A DNA stretch of 20,638 nt from a virus, in IMG/VR virus record IMGVR_UViG_3300042288_002227, positions 1-20,638 of that record; one strand, given 5' to 3'. The position numbers and the translations under genes are program-made. The notes beneath the pieces are model-generated. The model did no database searches. It was given only the letters and a program-made list of their open reading frames with translations, and had not been told where the DNA came from. Below are positions 1 to 7,051 of the stretch, piece by piece (positions within the stretch are counted from its first letter, which is position 1; every line of letters begins with the position of its first letter).

Positions 1-61
1 CTGCGCACGTCGACTTTTTTGCGCGAGGCCCTCGGAAAAACCTGAAAACAACGGGGGATGG

Positions 62-592
62 TTGGCCGCGGGCACGAAGAAGACCACGAAGGAGCGGCAA
101 CCGACGTTGATCGGCGACCCGGTCGCGTTCTGGAAGCACCAGCACGCCCAGGCGAAGCGCGACGCGGCCACCGCTCGCAAGCTGGCGCCCTCGGTGGTCC
201 CGAACCACATCCGGCTTGAGCGCGAGGCCTGGAAGGAGTACCAGTCCGCGCTCGCCGCGCGTGAGGTGAACGGGTCCGGGGCGCCGGCGGCCGCACCAGG
301 TGCCGCGCCTCCCTCGCCGCCGCTCGCCGCAGACAGCCTCGAGCAGGAGCTGGCGGACGTGCAGCGCCTGCGTCGCTCGGCGGAGGCGGCCGGCAGCTAC
401 GTCGCGGCGGCGAAGCTCCTCGCCGCCGAGCGCGAGGTCGGGGACCGCATCCGCGCCCGGGACGAGGCCGCGTCGAAGGCGGCGCGGCGGGCGATGTCGG
501 CTGACGAGCTCGTGGCGGCGCTCGCGTCCCGGATCTCGTCGATGCCGCTGGCGATGCAGGAGCGGGTGCGAGTGCGGCTCGGCTGGGTGTAG
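62..592 (+). CDS. Putative small terminase subunit (TerS)
   Basis: This 176-residue protein would recognise phage DNA and hand it to the large terminase for packaging. The call rests on its position just before an unmistakable large terminase and on the segment at residues 104-130 (SAEAAGSYVAAAKLLAAERE), which resembles the helical 'AxxAGxYxAAxxAE' segment common in phage small terminases. An N-terminal basic half is joined by an Ala/Pro linker (about 72-90) to this helical part. The start is uncertain: TTG at 62 follows a G-rich stretch (53-57), there is no ATG or GTG in frame near it, and the frame stays open to the left edge, so the gene could begin earlier. It ends 24 bases before the large terminase. 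Family evidence is a short motif plus context, not a full domain match. Confidence 0.65.
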   Translation: MAAGTKKTTKERQPTLIGDPVAFWKHQHAQAKRDAATARKLAPSVVPNHIRLEREAWKEYQSALAAREVNGSGAPAAAPGAAPPSPPLAADSLEQELADVQRLRRSAEAAGSYVAAAKLLAAEREVGDRIRARDEAASKAARRAMSADELVAALASRISSMPLAMQERVRVRLGWV

Positions 593-602
593 CGGCGGTT
601 CC

Positions 603-615
603 GTGTACTACCCGG
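603..615 (+). promoter_or_regulatory. Recurrent start-associated element, copy 1 (variant)
   Basis: GTGTACTACCCGG lies in the 24-base gap between the small and large terminase genes and ends one base before the terminase ATG. It differs from the other five copies at one core position (GTACTAC instead of GTAGTAC, which are reverse complements of each other). There is no clear Shine-Dalgarno sequence between it and the start. Its function is unknown. Confidence 0.55.
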
Positions 616-616
616 C

Positions 617-2086
617 ATGTGCTTCGCTGGAGAGGACTACGGCGACGCCTTCGGCGATGACCTCGACAGCGTCCTCGACGTAGCGGACGCCCTCCTCGAA
701 GAGGCGGCGGTCCACCCGCTCGACCAGGTGCGGTGGACGCCCCCGCAGATCGCGTTCCTGCGGTGCACCGCCGCGTTCTTCATGCTCCGGACGGGCAACC
801 AGTTTGGGAAGACCTGGTGCGGCGCCGCGGAGCTCATCTGGCGGTGCCTGGGCGCGCACCCGCACAAGCCCGTGCGGCAGGGGCCGATCGAGGCCTGGGT
901 CATCTGCAAGAGCTGGTCGCAGTCCATCGCGATCCAGAAGAAGATTTGGGCGCTGCTCCCTAAGGACGAAGTCGTCCCCGAGACGATGTTCAGCGACAAG
1001 AACGGGTTCGCGGGCGTTCAGAAGGCCGTCGTCTTCAAGAACGGCAGCGTCATCCGCATCAAGACGGTCGGCCAGGACACGCTCGACCTCGCCAGCGCCA
1101 CGATCCACTACGTCTGGATCGACGAGCCGCTTGGCGACGACGGCACGTTCTCCGAGCTGCAGATGCGGCTCCGCCGCACCGGCGGCGACATCGCGATCAC
1201 CATGACGCCGGCGACGACCGGGGACCTGTCCTGGCTCCGCAAGCTCGTCACCGACGGCCAGGTGGTGGACCTCCACTTCCGCATGGAGCCCGAGAACTTC
1301 GTCCCCGAGGGCGCGCTGGTCCCGCTGAAGACGGAGGACGGCCGCCCGATGGACGCGGCCTGGATCGAGTCGGAGATCGCGAAGACGCTCTCGTGGCAGC
1401 GGGCGGTGCGCTGTCACGGCGAGTGGGAGTACGCGACCACCGGCGCGGCCCTGGACGCGTTCGCTCGCGCGAAGCACGTGCGTCGCATCGTGGCCGAGGG
1501 GCTCCTGCCGAAGACGGTCGAGCTCGCCGCGGGCCTCGACTACGGCGAGGACGCGCTCCGCACGTGCGGCGTGCTGCTCTACATCGACTCGAGCGGGCTC
1601 TACCCACGAGTGTTTGCGATGGGGGAGTACGTCCCCCAGCAGGGCACGACCGTCGAGATGGACGCGGACGGCCTCCTTGAGATGCTTGGCGCCACCGGGG
1701 ACCGGTGGACGGATTTGGACCACGTGTGGGCGGACAAGGCCTACGAGGGGCGCACGACGCGGAAGAACGCGCGCCTGCTTACCGCGGCGGTGGCCCGCCG
1801 CCTCGGCGTCACCGGCGAGCTCCGGCCCGCGATCAAGGTCGCGAAGCGCGGCCTCAAGAAGGACCACTTCTGGCCGTCCGTGCGATGGCTTCACGAATGC
1901 ATGATTCGCCCCGGCCACTTCTACGTCGACGAGTCCTGCGCGTGGCTCATCGAGGCGCTGGAGAAGTGGGACGGCACGGACAAGTCCCGCTACAAGGACA
2001 TCCTCGACGCGCTCCGCTACGCCTGCCGTCATCTCTGGGGAGGGCGGCACGACGCGCCCGGCCGCGTCCTGCAGCGGAAGTTCTGA
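617..2086 (+). CDS. terL: Terminase large subunit (TerL)
   Basis: This is the ATP-driven DNA packaging motor and nuclease that acts at the portal vertex. The 489-residue protein shows the full architecture. A Walker A P-loop (TGNQFGKT) is at residues 59-66 and a Walker B strand ending in Asp-Glu (IHYVWIDE) at 163-170. A coupling motif (TMTPAT) follows at about 195-200. The C-terminal RNase H-like nuclease has acidic residues at D308 (GLDYG), around D373 (VWADK) and D461/D464 (KDILDALRY). The length is normal for the family. ATG at 617 is chosen because it follows the recurrent element directly; no purine-rich ribosome site precedes it. The gene stands alone between two copies of the element (603 and 2101). 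Confidence 0.96.
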   Translation: MCFAGEDYGDAFGDDLDSVLDVADALLEEAAVHPLDQVRWTPPQIAFLRCTAAFFMLRTGNQFGKTWCGAAELIWRCLGAHPHKPVRQGPIEAWVICKSWSQSIAIQKKIWALLPKDEVVPETMFSDKNGFAGVQKAVVFKNGSVIRIKTVGQDTLDLASATIHYVWIDEPLGDDGTFSELQMRLRRTGGDIAITMTPATTGDLSWLRKLVTDGQVVDLHFRMEPENFVPEGALVPLKTEDGRPMDAAWIESEIAKTLSWQRAVRCHGEWEYATTGAALDAFARAKHVRRIVAEGLLPKTVELAAGLDYGEDALRTCGVLLYIDSSGLYPRVFAMGEYVPQQGTTVEMDADGLLEMLGATGDRWTDLDHVWADKAYEGRTTRKNARLLTAAVARRLGVTGELRPAIKVAKRGLKKDHFWPSVRWLHECMIRPGHFYVDESCAWLIEALEKWDGTDKSRYKDILDALRYACRHLWGGRHDAPGRVLQRKF

Positions 2087-2100
2087 CCGGCGGCGCTCGC

Positions 2101-2114
2101 TGTGTAGTACCCCG
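2101..2114 (+). promoter_or_regulatory. Recurrent start-associated element, copy 2
   Basis: TGTGTAGTACCCCG sits in the 30-base gap between the large terminase and portal genes and ends two bases before the portal ATG at 2117. As with copy 1, it occupies the place where a ribosome binding site would be expected, and no other one is visible. Confidence 0.6.
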
Positions 2115-2116
2115 CG

Positions 2117-3577
2117 ATGGCCCTCGACCTCGCCTCGCGCCCCATGCTGCCCCCCGAGGACCGGAAGCGTGCGGAGCACCAAGCGCTCCGGACGCGCCTG
2201 CTCAACGGCCAGTGGGCCGACGATCTGGAGCGGGCGTTAGAGAAGCACATCCGGGCGGACCGGCGCCAGGCGTGGGGCATCGCCGAAATGTCACGGAACC
2301 CGTTCCGCTCGCTCTCGACCCAGATCGGCGGCGCCCTCTACCGGAGCCAGCCCAAGGTGCGGGGCACCGCGGGCACGACCGCCGAACAGCTTGCCGCGGC
2401 GGTCGAGGGCGCTGGTTTCTGGCAGCTCCAGCAGCGCGCGAGCACCGACCTCGTCGGCCTGCGCGAGGGCATCATCCGTGTGGACTGGAGCGAGCGCGGG
2501 GGCCTGCTCCACCGGCCCGTGCCGTGCGAGCTCGTGCACGTCGAGTCGCTCCACGAGGCGCCGGACGTGCCGGTGCGCATCGAGGAGATCCAGGCACGCC
2601 GGGACCCGCAGACCGGCGAGTTCGCTTGGGCGTGGGAGATCCTCGACGTCACCGACCTGGAGAACCCGGTCCACCGCATCCTGTCGGCCGACCGGTTGCA
2701 GGACTGGACGGCGTACAACGTCGGCGGCGACAAGTCTGGCGCGAACTACCAGTACCGCGACAGCGCCGGCCGCCCCTACATCCCGGCGGTGATGTACCAC
2801 GCCGAGCGCACCGGCCGGCTCTGGGACAGCTACTACGGCCTCGAGGCGGTGCTCGGCACGCTCACCATCGGCGTGCTCCTCACGTTCTGGGTGCACGGGG
2901 TCAAGGACGGGTCTTTCAGCACCGTCGTCGTCGTCGGCGGCCGCGTGGTGGGTCTGGAGATCGAAAGCCCGGGCGGCACGCGCACGAGCGTGATCTCGAC
3001 CGAGCCCGGCGCGTTCATCGAGGTGGCGCCCGTCGAGGACAGCAACATCCAGCCGCAGGTGATCCAGCTCAAGCCTGGGTTCGAGCCCGAAGCGCTTATG
3101 ACGGCGATCGGCATGTTCGAGTCTGGCCTCGCCGAGTACGCCGGCGTGTCCGCCGCGGACCTCGTGCGCACGGGCGCGGACCCGCGCTCCGGCGCATCCC
3201 TGTCGATCTCGCGCGAGGGCCTCCGCGGCGCCCAGGCGCGGTTCGAGCCCCAGCTCCGGCGCGGCGACTTGGCCGTGCTTGAGTGCTCGGCGAAGGTGCT
3301 GAACGCGACGACGGGCACGAGCCACCCGGAGAGCGGCTACGCCATCGAGTACCCGAGCCTCCCGCTGTCGGCCTCCGAGGTCGAGGCCCAGCGGAAGGAC
3401 CTGCTCGAGAAGGTGGGCGCGGGGCTGGAGTCCCTGGTGGACGCCTACATGAAGCTCCACCCGGGCGTGAACCGCGACCAGGCCAAGGCCGAGCTCCGGC
3501 GCATCCAGGAAGAGAACGCCGAGTTCGGCCCTGCGGCCGCGCTTTCCACCGCGCCTGCAGACCCGCTCCCCACCTGA
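2117..3577 (+). CDS. Portal protein
   Basis: This 486-residue protein is placed as the portal, the dodecameric ring at the capsid vertex through which DNA is packaged and ejected. Evidence is its position between the large terminase and the scaffold/capsid pair, its size, and its organisation: a helical N-terminus, a mixed alpha/beta centre with many aromatic residues, and a long helical, charged C-terminus (roughly 415-475). The C-terminus contains an ELRRIQEENAEF segment of the kind common at portal C-termini. The last residues are an Ala/Pro tail. It ends 12 bases before the scaffold gene, which has its own GAGG ribosome site, and the two are probably one transcript. No catalytic motif is expected in this family. 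The call is strong by context and moderate by sequence. Confidence 0.85.
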   Translation: MALDLASRPMLPPEDRKRAEHQALRTRLLNGQWADDLERALEKHIRADRRQAWGIAEMSRNPFRSLSTQIGGALYRSQPKVRGTAGTTAEQLAAAVEGAGFWQLQQRASTDLVGLREGIIRVDWSERGGLLHRPVPCELVHVESLHEAPDVPVRIEEIQARRDPQTGEFAWAWEILDVTDLENPVHRILSADRLQDWTAYNVGGDKSGANYQYRDSAGRPYIPAVMYHAERTGRLWDSYYGLEAVLGTLTIGVLLTFWVHGVKDGSFSTVVVVGGRVVGLEIESPGGTRTSVISTEPGAFIEVAPVEDSNIQPQVIQLKPGFEPEALMTAIGMFESGLAEYAGVSAADLVRTGADPRSGASLSISREGLRGAQARFEPQLRRGDLAVLECSAKVLNATTGTSHPESGYAIEYPSLPLSASEVEAQRKDLLEKVGAGLESLVDAYMKLHPGVNRDQAKAELRRIQEENAEFGPAAALSTAPADPLPT

Positions 3578-3589
3578 CCGAGGACACAC

Positions 3590-4252
3590 ATGCCGATCAC
3601 CCATGAAGGCGCCGAGTACTTCAGCAAGGCCGAGCTCGAGGACAAGATCAAGGACCGCGTCCGGAACACGCAGACCGAGCTGGAGACGCTGACCACCTGG
3701 AAGAAGCAGGTGGAGCCCGAGCTCGCGCGCGTGACCACCCTCGCCACCGAGGTGGAGACCTGGAAGGGCAAGGCCACCCAGGTCGAGACCCGGTACACGG
3801 CGGCGACGCAGTTCGGCATCACCGACACCGACACGCTTGAGGCCCTCGAGGAGGCGCACAAGAAGGCGATGGGCAAGGTCGCCGATCCCGCCGCGCGCGT
3901 GGACCTCGGCACGTACCTCGGGCAGGTGAAGAGCGATCCGACGCTCCTGCCGAGCTACCTCCGCGGCGTCTTCAGCCAGGGCGGCGGTGGCCAGCAGGGT
4001 GGCGGGCAGCAGGGCGCGGGCCAGCAGGGTGGCGCTGGCGGCGAGCAGGGTGGAGGCCAGGGCGGTGGGCAGCAGGGCGGCGGCCAGGGCGGCACGGGGA
4101 CCAACCGCCCCGCGTGGGCGTCGTCGTCGCAGAACCAGCAGCGCGTGGAGCCCGGCACGACGCCGGACTTCGCCTCGAAGGTCCAGGGCGCCAAAACGCT
4201 CGACGAGCTCGTCAAGCTCGACGCCGAGCGGCGCGCCGCCCGTCGCGGGTAA
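3590..4252 (+). CDS. Capsid scaffolding protein with Gly/Gln-rich tract
   Basis: This 220-residue protein probably directs assembly of the major capsid protein and is then removed. It has the usual place between portal and capsid genes. An acidic, heptad-like helical N-terminal half (residues 12-70) suits a coiled coil. A short basic helical C-terminus (about 195-220, ending DAERRAARRG) would suit contact with the capsid protein. No Ser-His-Asp protease motif is evident. The odd part is a low-complexity tract at about 130-168 made almost entirely of Gly and Gln, with one Glu and a few Ala, joining the two helical regions. A GAGG site at 3581-3584 supports ATG 3590. Scaffolds diverge fast, so the call rests on context, length and composition. 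Confidence 0.75.
   Translation: MPITHEGAEYFSKAELEDKIKDRVRNTQTELETLTTWKKQVEPELARVTTLATEVETWKGKATQVETRYTAATQFGITDTDTLEALEEAHKKAMGKVADPAARVDLGTYLGQVKSDPTLLPSYLRGVFSQGGGGQQGGGQQGAGQQGGAGGEQGGGQGGGQQGGGQGGTGTNRPAWASSSQNQQRVEPGTTPDFASKVQGAKTLDELVKLDAERRAARRG
3976..4095 (+). repeat. Degenerate tandem repeat coding the Gly/Gln tract
   Basis: Short imperfect units of the type GGCCAGCAGGGTGGC recur about eight times within the scaffold gene. They remain in frame and code GGQQG/GGGQ units. The units differ at third codon positions, so the repeat has drifted while the peptide composition has been kept. Repeats like this can change in number by replication slippage. Confidence 0.8.
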
Positions 4253-4265
4253 GCGCCCTCGCCGC

Positions 4266-4279
4266 TGTGTAGTACCCGG
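4266..4279 (+). promoter_or_regulatory. Recurrent start-associated element, copy 3
   Basis: TGTGTAGTACCCGG lies 13 bases after the scaffold stop codon and 76 bases before the capsid start, the largest spacing of the six copies. It is directly followed by two overlapping hairpins in the capsid leader, the first of which uses the last bases of the element. Confidence 0.6.
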
Positions 4280-4304
4280 GGACAGCCGCCCCGGTCGCAC
4301 CGGG
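4276..4304 (+). other. Two mutually exclusive hairpins in the capsid gene leader
   Basis: CCGGGG at 4276-4281 can pair with CCCCGG at 4289-4294 (loop of 7). Alternatively CCCGGT at 4290-4295 can pair with ACCGGG at 4299-4304 (loop of 3). The stems share bases 4290-4294, so only one can form at a time. This is visible by inspection; a role in expression is inference, and GC-rich DNA forms such stems easily. Confidence 0.45.
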
Positions 4305-4355
4305 CCCCAACAGCGACACGGCCGTCGTGGACCCCCAACCCGACAGGTGCTCACC

Positions 4356-5297
4356 ATGGCCATCGCCATCTTCTCCGCCGGCGCCCCCGTCTCCGGCAAC
4401 GGCCTCACCACCGAGGACCAGCTCAACGACCTCGTGCTCGCCGAGCGCGCGTTCGCCCTGGCCCTCGCCGACGTGGCCGACCTCTTCGACTCCCCGATCG
4501 TCTACATGACGGACGGAAGCGGTTCGAGCTCGCTCGTCCAGCGCCACCGCCAGCTCCTGCTCGGCTGGGGCATCTCCATGGACGCGACCGCGGCGGAAGA
4601 CACCGACGTGGCCGCCTCGTCCGTCACCGCCTACGACGCCGACGTCACCATCGCCCGCCGTTCGCTCCGCTTCGACCAGACCGGCCTCGCCCGGGCCGTC
4701 GGCGCCGCCTGGGGCTTCGACCCGATCGCGCTCGGCATGACCCTCGCGGACTCCTTCCGCGCGGGCCGCATGGGCTTGCTCGCCACCGCGGCCGCCGCCG
4801 CGTCCACCAACATCACCAGCACCGGCATGGGCAGCGTCGACGATCTGATCGACTGCATCGACTCGTTCACCGACGACGTCGGCGACCCGGGCCAGCTCTT
4901 CGGCATGCTCCGGCCGAAGACGGCGCAGTCGATCCGCGACTCGCTCCGCTCCGAGGTTGGCCCCCTGGCGAACCGCGGCGACGTGCAGGCCTTCCTGGCG
5001 AAGGGTGCCGAGAACCTCATGGGCGTTCTCTGCTTCCAGAGCACGAAGGTGCTCTCCGCGGGCGGGTACTTCCAGAACGCCGTGATGACCGCGGGCGCGT
5101 TCGCCTACAGCATCGCGCGGCCCCAGGCCCCGCTCGGCGGCAACGCCATCGTGATGGCGCCCACCGACATGCCGCTGCTCATCGAGATTGAGCGCGACGC
5201 TTCCAAGGACAGCTACCAGATCGTGGGCAACGGGTACGACGGCGTCGCCATCCGCGAGGAGCGCCGCATCCGCGGCCTGCTCGGCGCCACCTCGTAG
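4356..5297 (+). CDS. Major capsid protein (HK97-fold candidate)
   Basis: This 313-residue protein is the likely shell subunit. It follows the scaffold gene, is the right size for a capsid protein without an N-terminal delta domain, and has an alternating alpha/beta pattern. Its C-terminus includes a hydrophobic strand, PLLIEIERD (about 273-281), followed by a VGNGYDGVAIREERRI segment like the end of HK97-fold subunits. ATG 4356 is supported by an AGGTG site at 4345-4349, and the first residues (MAIAIFSAGA) read naturally. A 103-base leader with the recurrent element and hairpins precedes it and a hairpin-rich 130-base gap follows. The most abundant protein of the particle is thus the gene with the most non-coding sequence on both sides. 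Confidence 0.85.
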   Translation: MAIAIFSAGAPVSGNGLTTEDQLNDLVLAERAFALALADVADLFDSPIVYMTDGSGSSSLVQRHRQLLLGWGISMDATAAEDTDVAASSVTAYDADVTIARRSLRFDQTGLARAVGAAWGFDPIALGMTLADSFRAGRMGLLATAAAAASTNITSTGMGSVDDLIDCIDSFTDDVGDPGQLFGMLRPKTAQSIRDSLRSEVGPLANRGDVQAFLAKGAENLMGVLCFQSTKVLSAGGYFQNAVMTAGAFAYSIARPQAPLGGNAIVMAPTDMPLLIEIERDASKDSYQIVGNGYDGVAIREERRIRGLLGATS

Positions 5298-5302
5298 CAC
5301 GC

Positions 5303-5355
5303 CTCGGGCGGCGGCTCCGGCGGCACGGGAGTTGTGTCCGCCGGGTCCGCCCGAG
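5303..5355 (+). terminator. Large stem-loop after the capsid gene
   Basis: CTCGGGCGG (5303-5311) pairs perfectly with CCGCCCGAG (5347-5355). Inside it CCGGCGG (5317-5323) pairs with CCGCCGG (5338-5344), leaving a 14-base loop. No T-run follows, so this is not a classic intrinsic terminator. It may be a partial terminator, an RNA processing signal or a 3' stabiliser for the capsid message. Confidence 0.55.
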
Positions 5356-5372
5356 CCGCCTGCCTCTGGCCC

Positions 5373-5399
5373 GGCCCGTACCCCGCGAGGGGACGGGCC
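5373..5399 (+). terminator. Second stem-loop after the capsid gene
   Basis: GGCCCGT (5373-5379) pairs with ACGGGCC (5393-5399). After a bulged A, CCCC (5381-5384) pairs with GGGG (5389-5392) around a GCGA loop. This 11-bp GC-rich stem has no U tract behind it. It ends 28 bases before the next start codon and, with the previous stem, fills most of the gap 5298-5427. Confidence 0.5.
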
Positions 5400-5427
5400 C
5401 TCGGCGTCAGAACCCCCGAGGACACAC

Positions 5428-6132
5428 ATGGCCAAGAACACGAGCACCACTGGCGCCGGATCGATCGGCGTAAACGCGGACGGCTTCGCCGAACAGCGGT
5501 CCGTGAGCCGCGCCGCATTGGGCGGCAAGCTCCCCGACTTCAACAAAGACGGGACCCTCGGCCGCCACCGCATGCTCTTCCTCGGGGCCCACTCGAGAAG
5601 CTGGGAGCTCATCGAGGTCGAGGGCGCTTGGCGGCTCCTGCCTGTCCTCAAGCCCCTGTTTGTGCAGCCAGGCGTCTGGGTGCGCAGCGCGCCGAAGGGC
5701 CAGTCGCCTGACCCGTCGTTCATGCTCGCGAAGAACGAGCGCGCCGGGTTTTCCGTCCTCCGGGACACCGACTCGTACCTGTACGAGATCGACGGCGTCG
5801 GCGGAACCAAAGGCTACTTCCTCCGCTGGGAGAAGGTGCGCGTCTACGGCGACGGGGCCTTCGATGTCGTCATCGACCAGGCCGCCCGCGACAGCTTCCG
5901 CCTCGGCCTCGTCGAGCGGGGCCTCGTCGAGGCGCCGCGCGAGTCCGTGATCTCCGAGCTTCGGAGCCGCCTGGTCCGCCTCAAGCAGCGCGCCATCCGG
6001 GGCAAGGTCGACGACGTGAAGGCGGACGCCGAGCGGCGCCTCGCCGGCCTCGAGGAGGCAATCAAGCCGAAGGGCGGCGGACGAGCTCGTGGCGGCGAGA
6101 AGGCGGCCGAGTCCGCCGGGACGGCGGCGTGA
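5428..6132 (+). CDS. Conserved-position structural protein of unknown function (post-capsid)
   Basis: I do not recognise a family for this 234-residue protein. Its place between the capsid and connector genes suggests a head-associated, decoration or connector role. The first part (about 1-150) is mixed with many aromatic and beta-prone segments (e.g. LFLGAHSRSWELIEVEGAW). Residues about 150-210 are helical and charged, and the last 25 residues are a Lys/Arg/Gly/Ala-rich tail, possibly for binding nucleic acid or a scaffold. The start is ATG 5428 because it has the same GAGGACACACATG context as the scaffold gene; the frame is open further left but runs into the hairpin region. It ends with a GTGA overlap into a 54-codon ORF. 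Confidence 0.7.
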   Translation: MAKNTSTTGAGSIGVNADGFAEQRSVSRAALGGKLPDFNKDGTLGRHRMLFLGAHSRSWELIEVEGAWRLLPVLKPLFVQPGVWVRSAPKGQSPDPSFMLAKNERAGFSVLRDTDSYLYEIDGVGGTKGYFLRWEKVRVYGDGAFDVVIDQAARDSFRLGLVERGLVEAPRESVISELRSRLVRLKQRAIRGKVDDVKADAERRLAGLEEAIKPKGGGRARGGEKAAESAGTAA

Positions 6133-6293
6133 GCGGCCTCGGCGAGGGCGAGAAGCAGGGCGGTCGCGACCAGATCGACCGCACCACCAAGTACATGATC
6201 GAAAAGGGCGGCGTCCCCGCGGACGTGGCGAAGAAGCTCGCCCGCGACGCCCGCATCCGCAACGAGCAGCGCGAGAAGGGAGACCGCAAGTGA
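6129..6293 (+). CDS. Small 54-residue protein in the head-tail connector region
   Basis: This short, highly charged ORF (MSGLGEGEKQ...REKGDRK) has no recognised function. It is supported by exact coupling at both ends: its GTG overlaps the stop of the preceding gene (GTGA, 6129-6132) and its TGA overlaps the GTG of the next gene (GTGA, 6290-6293). Composition is Lys/Arg/Glu/Asp-rich, with a predicted helix at about 18-50 (TTKYMIEKGGVPADVAKKLARDARIR). It fills a stretch that would otherwise be an unexplained 157-base gap in a tightly packed operon. It is short enough to be missed by gene callers. Confidence 0.65.
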   Translation: MSGLGEGEKQGGRDQIDRTTKYMIEKGGVPADVAKKLARDARIRNEQREKGDRK

Positions 6294-7051
6294 GCAACGC
6301 GGAGACGTCCTACTCGGCTCGCATCGCCTACCCAGACCTCCTGGAGCGCGCGCGGACGCAGACCGTCTCGCTGGAGATCTACCGGTCCGGCGCGCTCGTG
6401 GCGCCGAGCTCGGGCACGTTCACGTTGTACGACTCGGCCAGTGCCGAGATCGTGCCTGCGGCGGCGGTGACGATCGCGGGCGGCATCGCCACGTACTCGC
6501 TGGGCGCGTCGTCGCTCCCGGCGACGCTTGCCCTCGGCCGCGGCTACCGCGAGGCCTGGGCGCTCGTGCTCGACGGGGTGACGCGCACGTACCACCGCGA
6601 CGCGGCGCTCGTGCTGCACGCGGCCTTCCCGGTCATCACGGACGCGGACCTGACGGGGCTCTACTCCGATCTTGACCGCCACCTGGCGAGCGGGACGACC
6701 ACCTTCCAGCCGAAGATCGACGAGGCCTGGAAGCGCATCGTCGGGCGGCTTGAGCAGATGGGCGTGCTGCTCGAGCACGTCATCACGAGCTGGTCTCTGC
6801 GGGAGGTGCATCTCGAGCTCACGTTCCACCTCATCGCGCTCGACTTCCACCGCGCCCAGGGTGGCCGCTGGGGCGAGCTCGCCGGGTCGCACAAGAAGGA
6901 GTTCGAGATCGCCCTCGGGCGCATGAGCTTCGTGCGGGGCACCGGAGGGACCGGGCAGGCCGACAGCGACGATCGGAGGGCGGCGAACAAGGGCGTCACG
7001 TACGTGAACGCCTCGCCGCTCACCTCGTGGCGGGGCTTCGGCGGCCTGTGA
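6290..7051 (+). CDS. Head-tail connector / adaptor-like protein
   Basis: This 253-residue protein is probably part of the neck between portal and tail. The N-terminal half (about 20-112) looks like a beta-sandwich of short alternating strands. The C-terminal half (about 115-230) is helical, with a pattern (TDADLTGLYSDLDRHL, then EAWKRIVGRLEQMG) like the helix bundles of head completion adaptors. The GTG start at 6290 overlaps the stop of the small preceding ORF and has an AAGGGAG ribosome site at about 6276-6282. The assignment is inferred from position and helix pattern. A fused decoration domain at the N-terminus is an alternative reading. Confidence 0.6.
   Translation: MSNAETSYSARIAYPDLLERARTQTVSLEIYRSGALVAPSSGTFTLYDSASAEIVPAAAVTIAGGIATYSLGASSLPATLALGRGYREAWALVLDGVTRTYHRDAALVLHAAFPVITDADLTGLYSDLDRHLASGTTTFQPKIDEAWKRIVGRLEQMGVLLEHVITSWSLREVHLELTFHLIALDFHRAQGGRWGELAGSHKKEFEIALGRMSFVRGTGGTGQADSDDRRAANKGVTYVNASPLTSWRGFGGL

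Noticed and set aside
15-20. T6 run near the left edge as an intrinsic terminator
   Set aside because: No upstream stem of useful length can be seen within the 14 bases available.
58-219. ATG at 58 with a G-rich site as start of a gene
   Set aside because: It is out of frame with the small terminase candidate and meets a stop after about 53 codons; the product has no protein-like features.
608-4426. Very long open frames on the minus strand opposite the packaging and portal genes (about 524 and 711 codons), and similar ones at 10724-14442 and 15627-17306
   Set aside because: They are antisense to well-supported genes, have Arg/Val/Leu/Gly/His-biased composition with no domains, and arise because high-GC codon use makes stop codons rare in the opposite frame.
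7027-7047. GTG 7027 as start of the putative tail terminator
   Set aside because: GTG 7048 gives the GTGA overlap used repeatedly in this block, and the extra residues come from overlap with the upstream gene. The choice is not certain.
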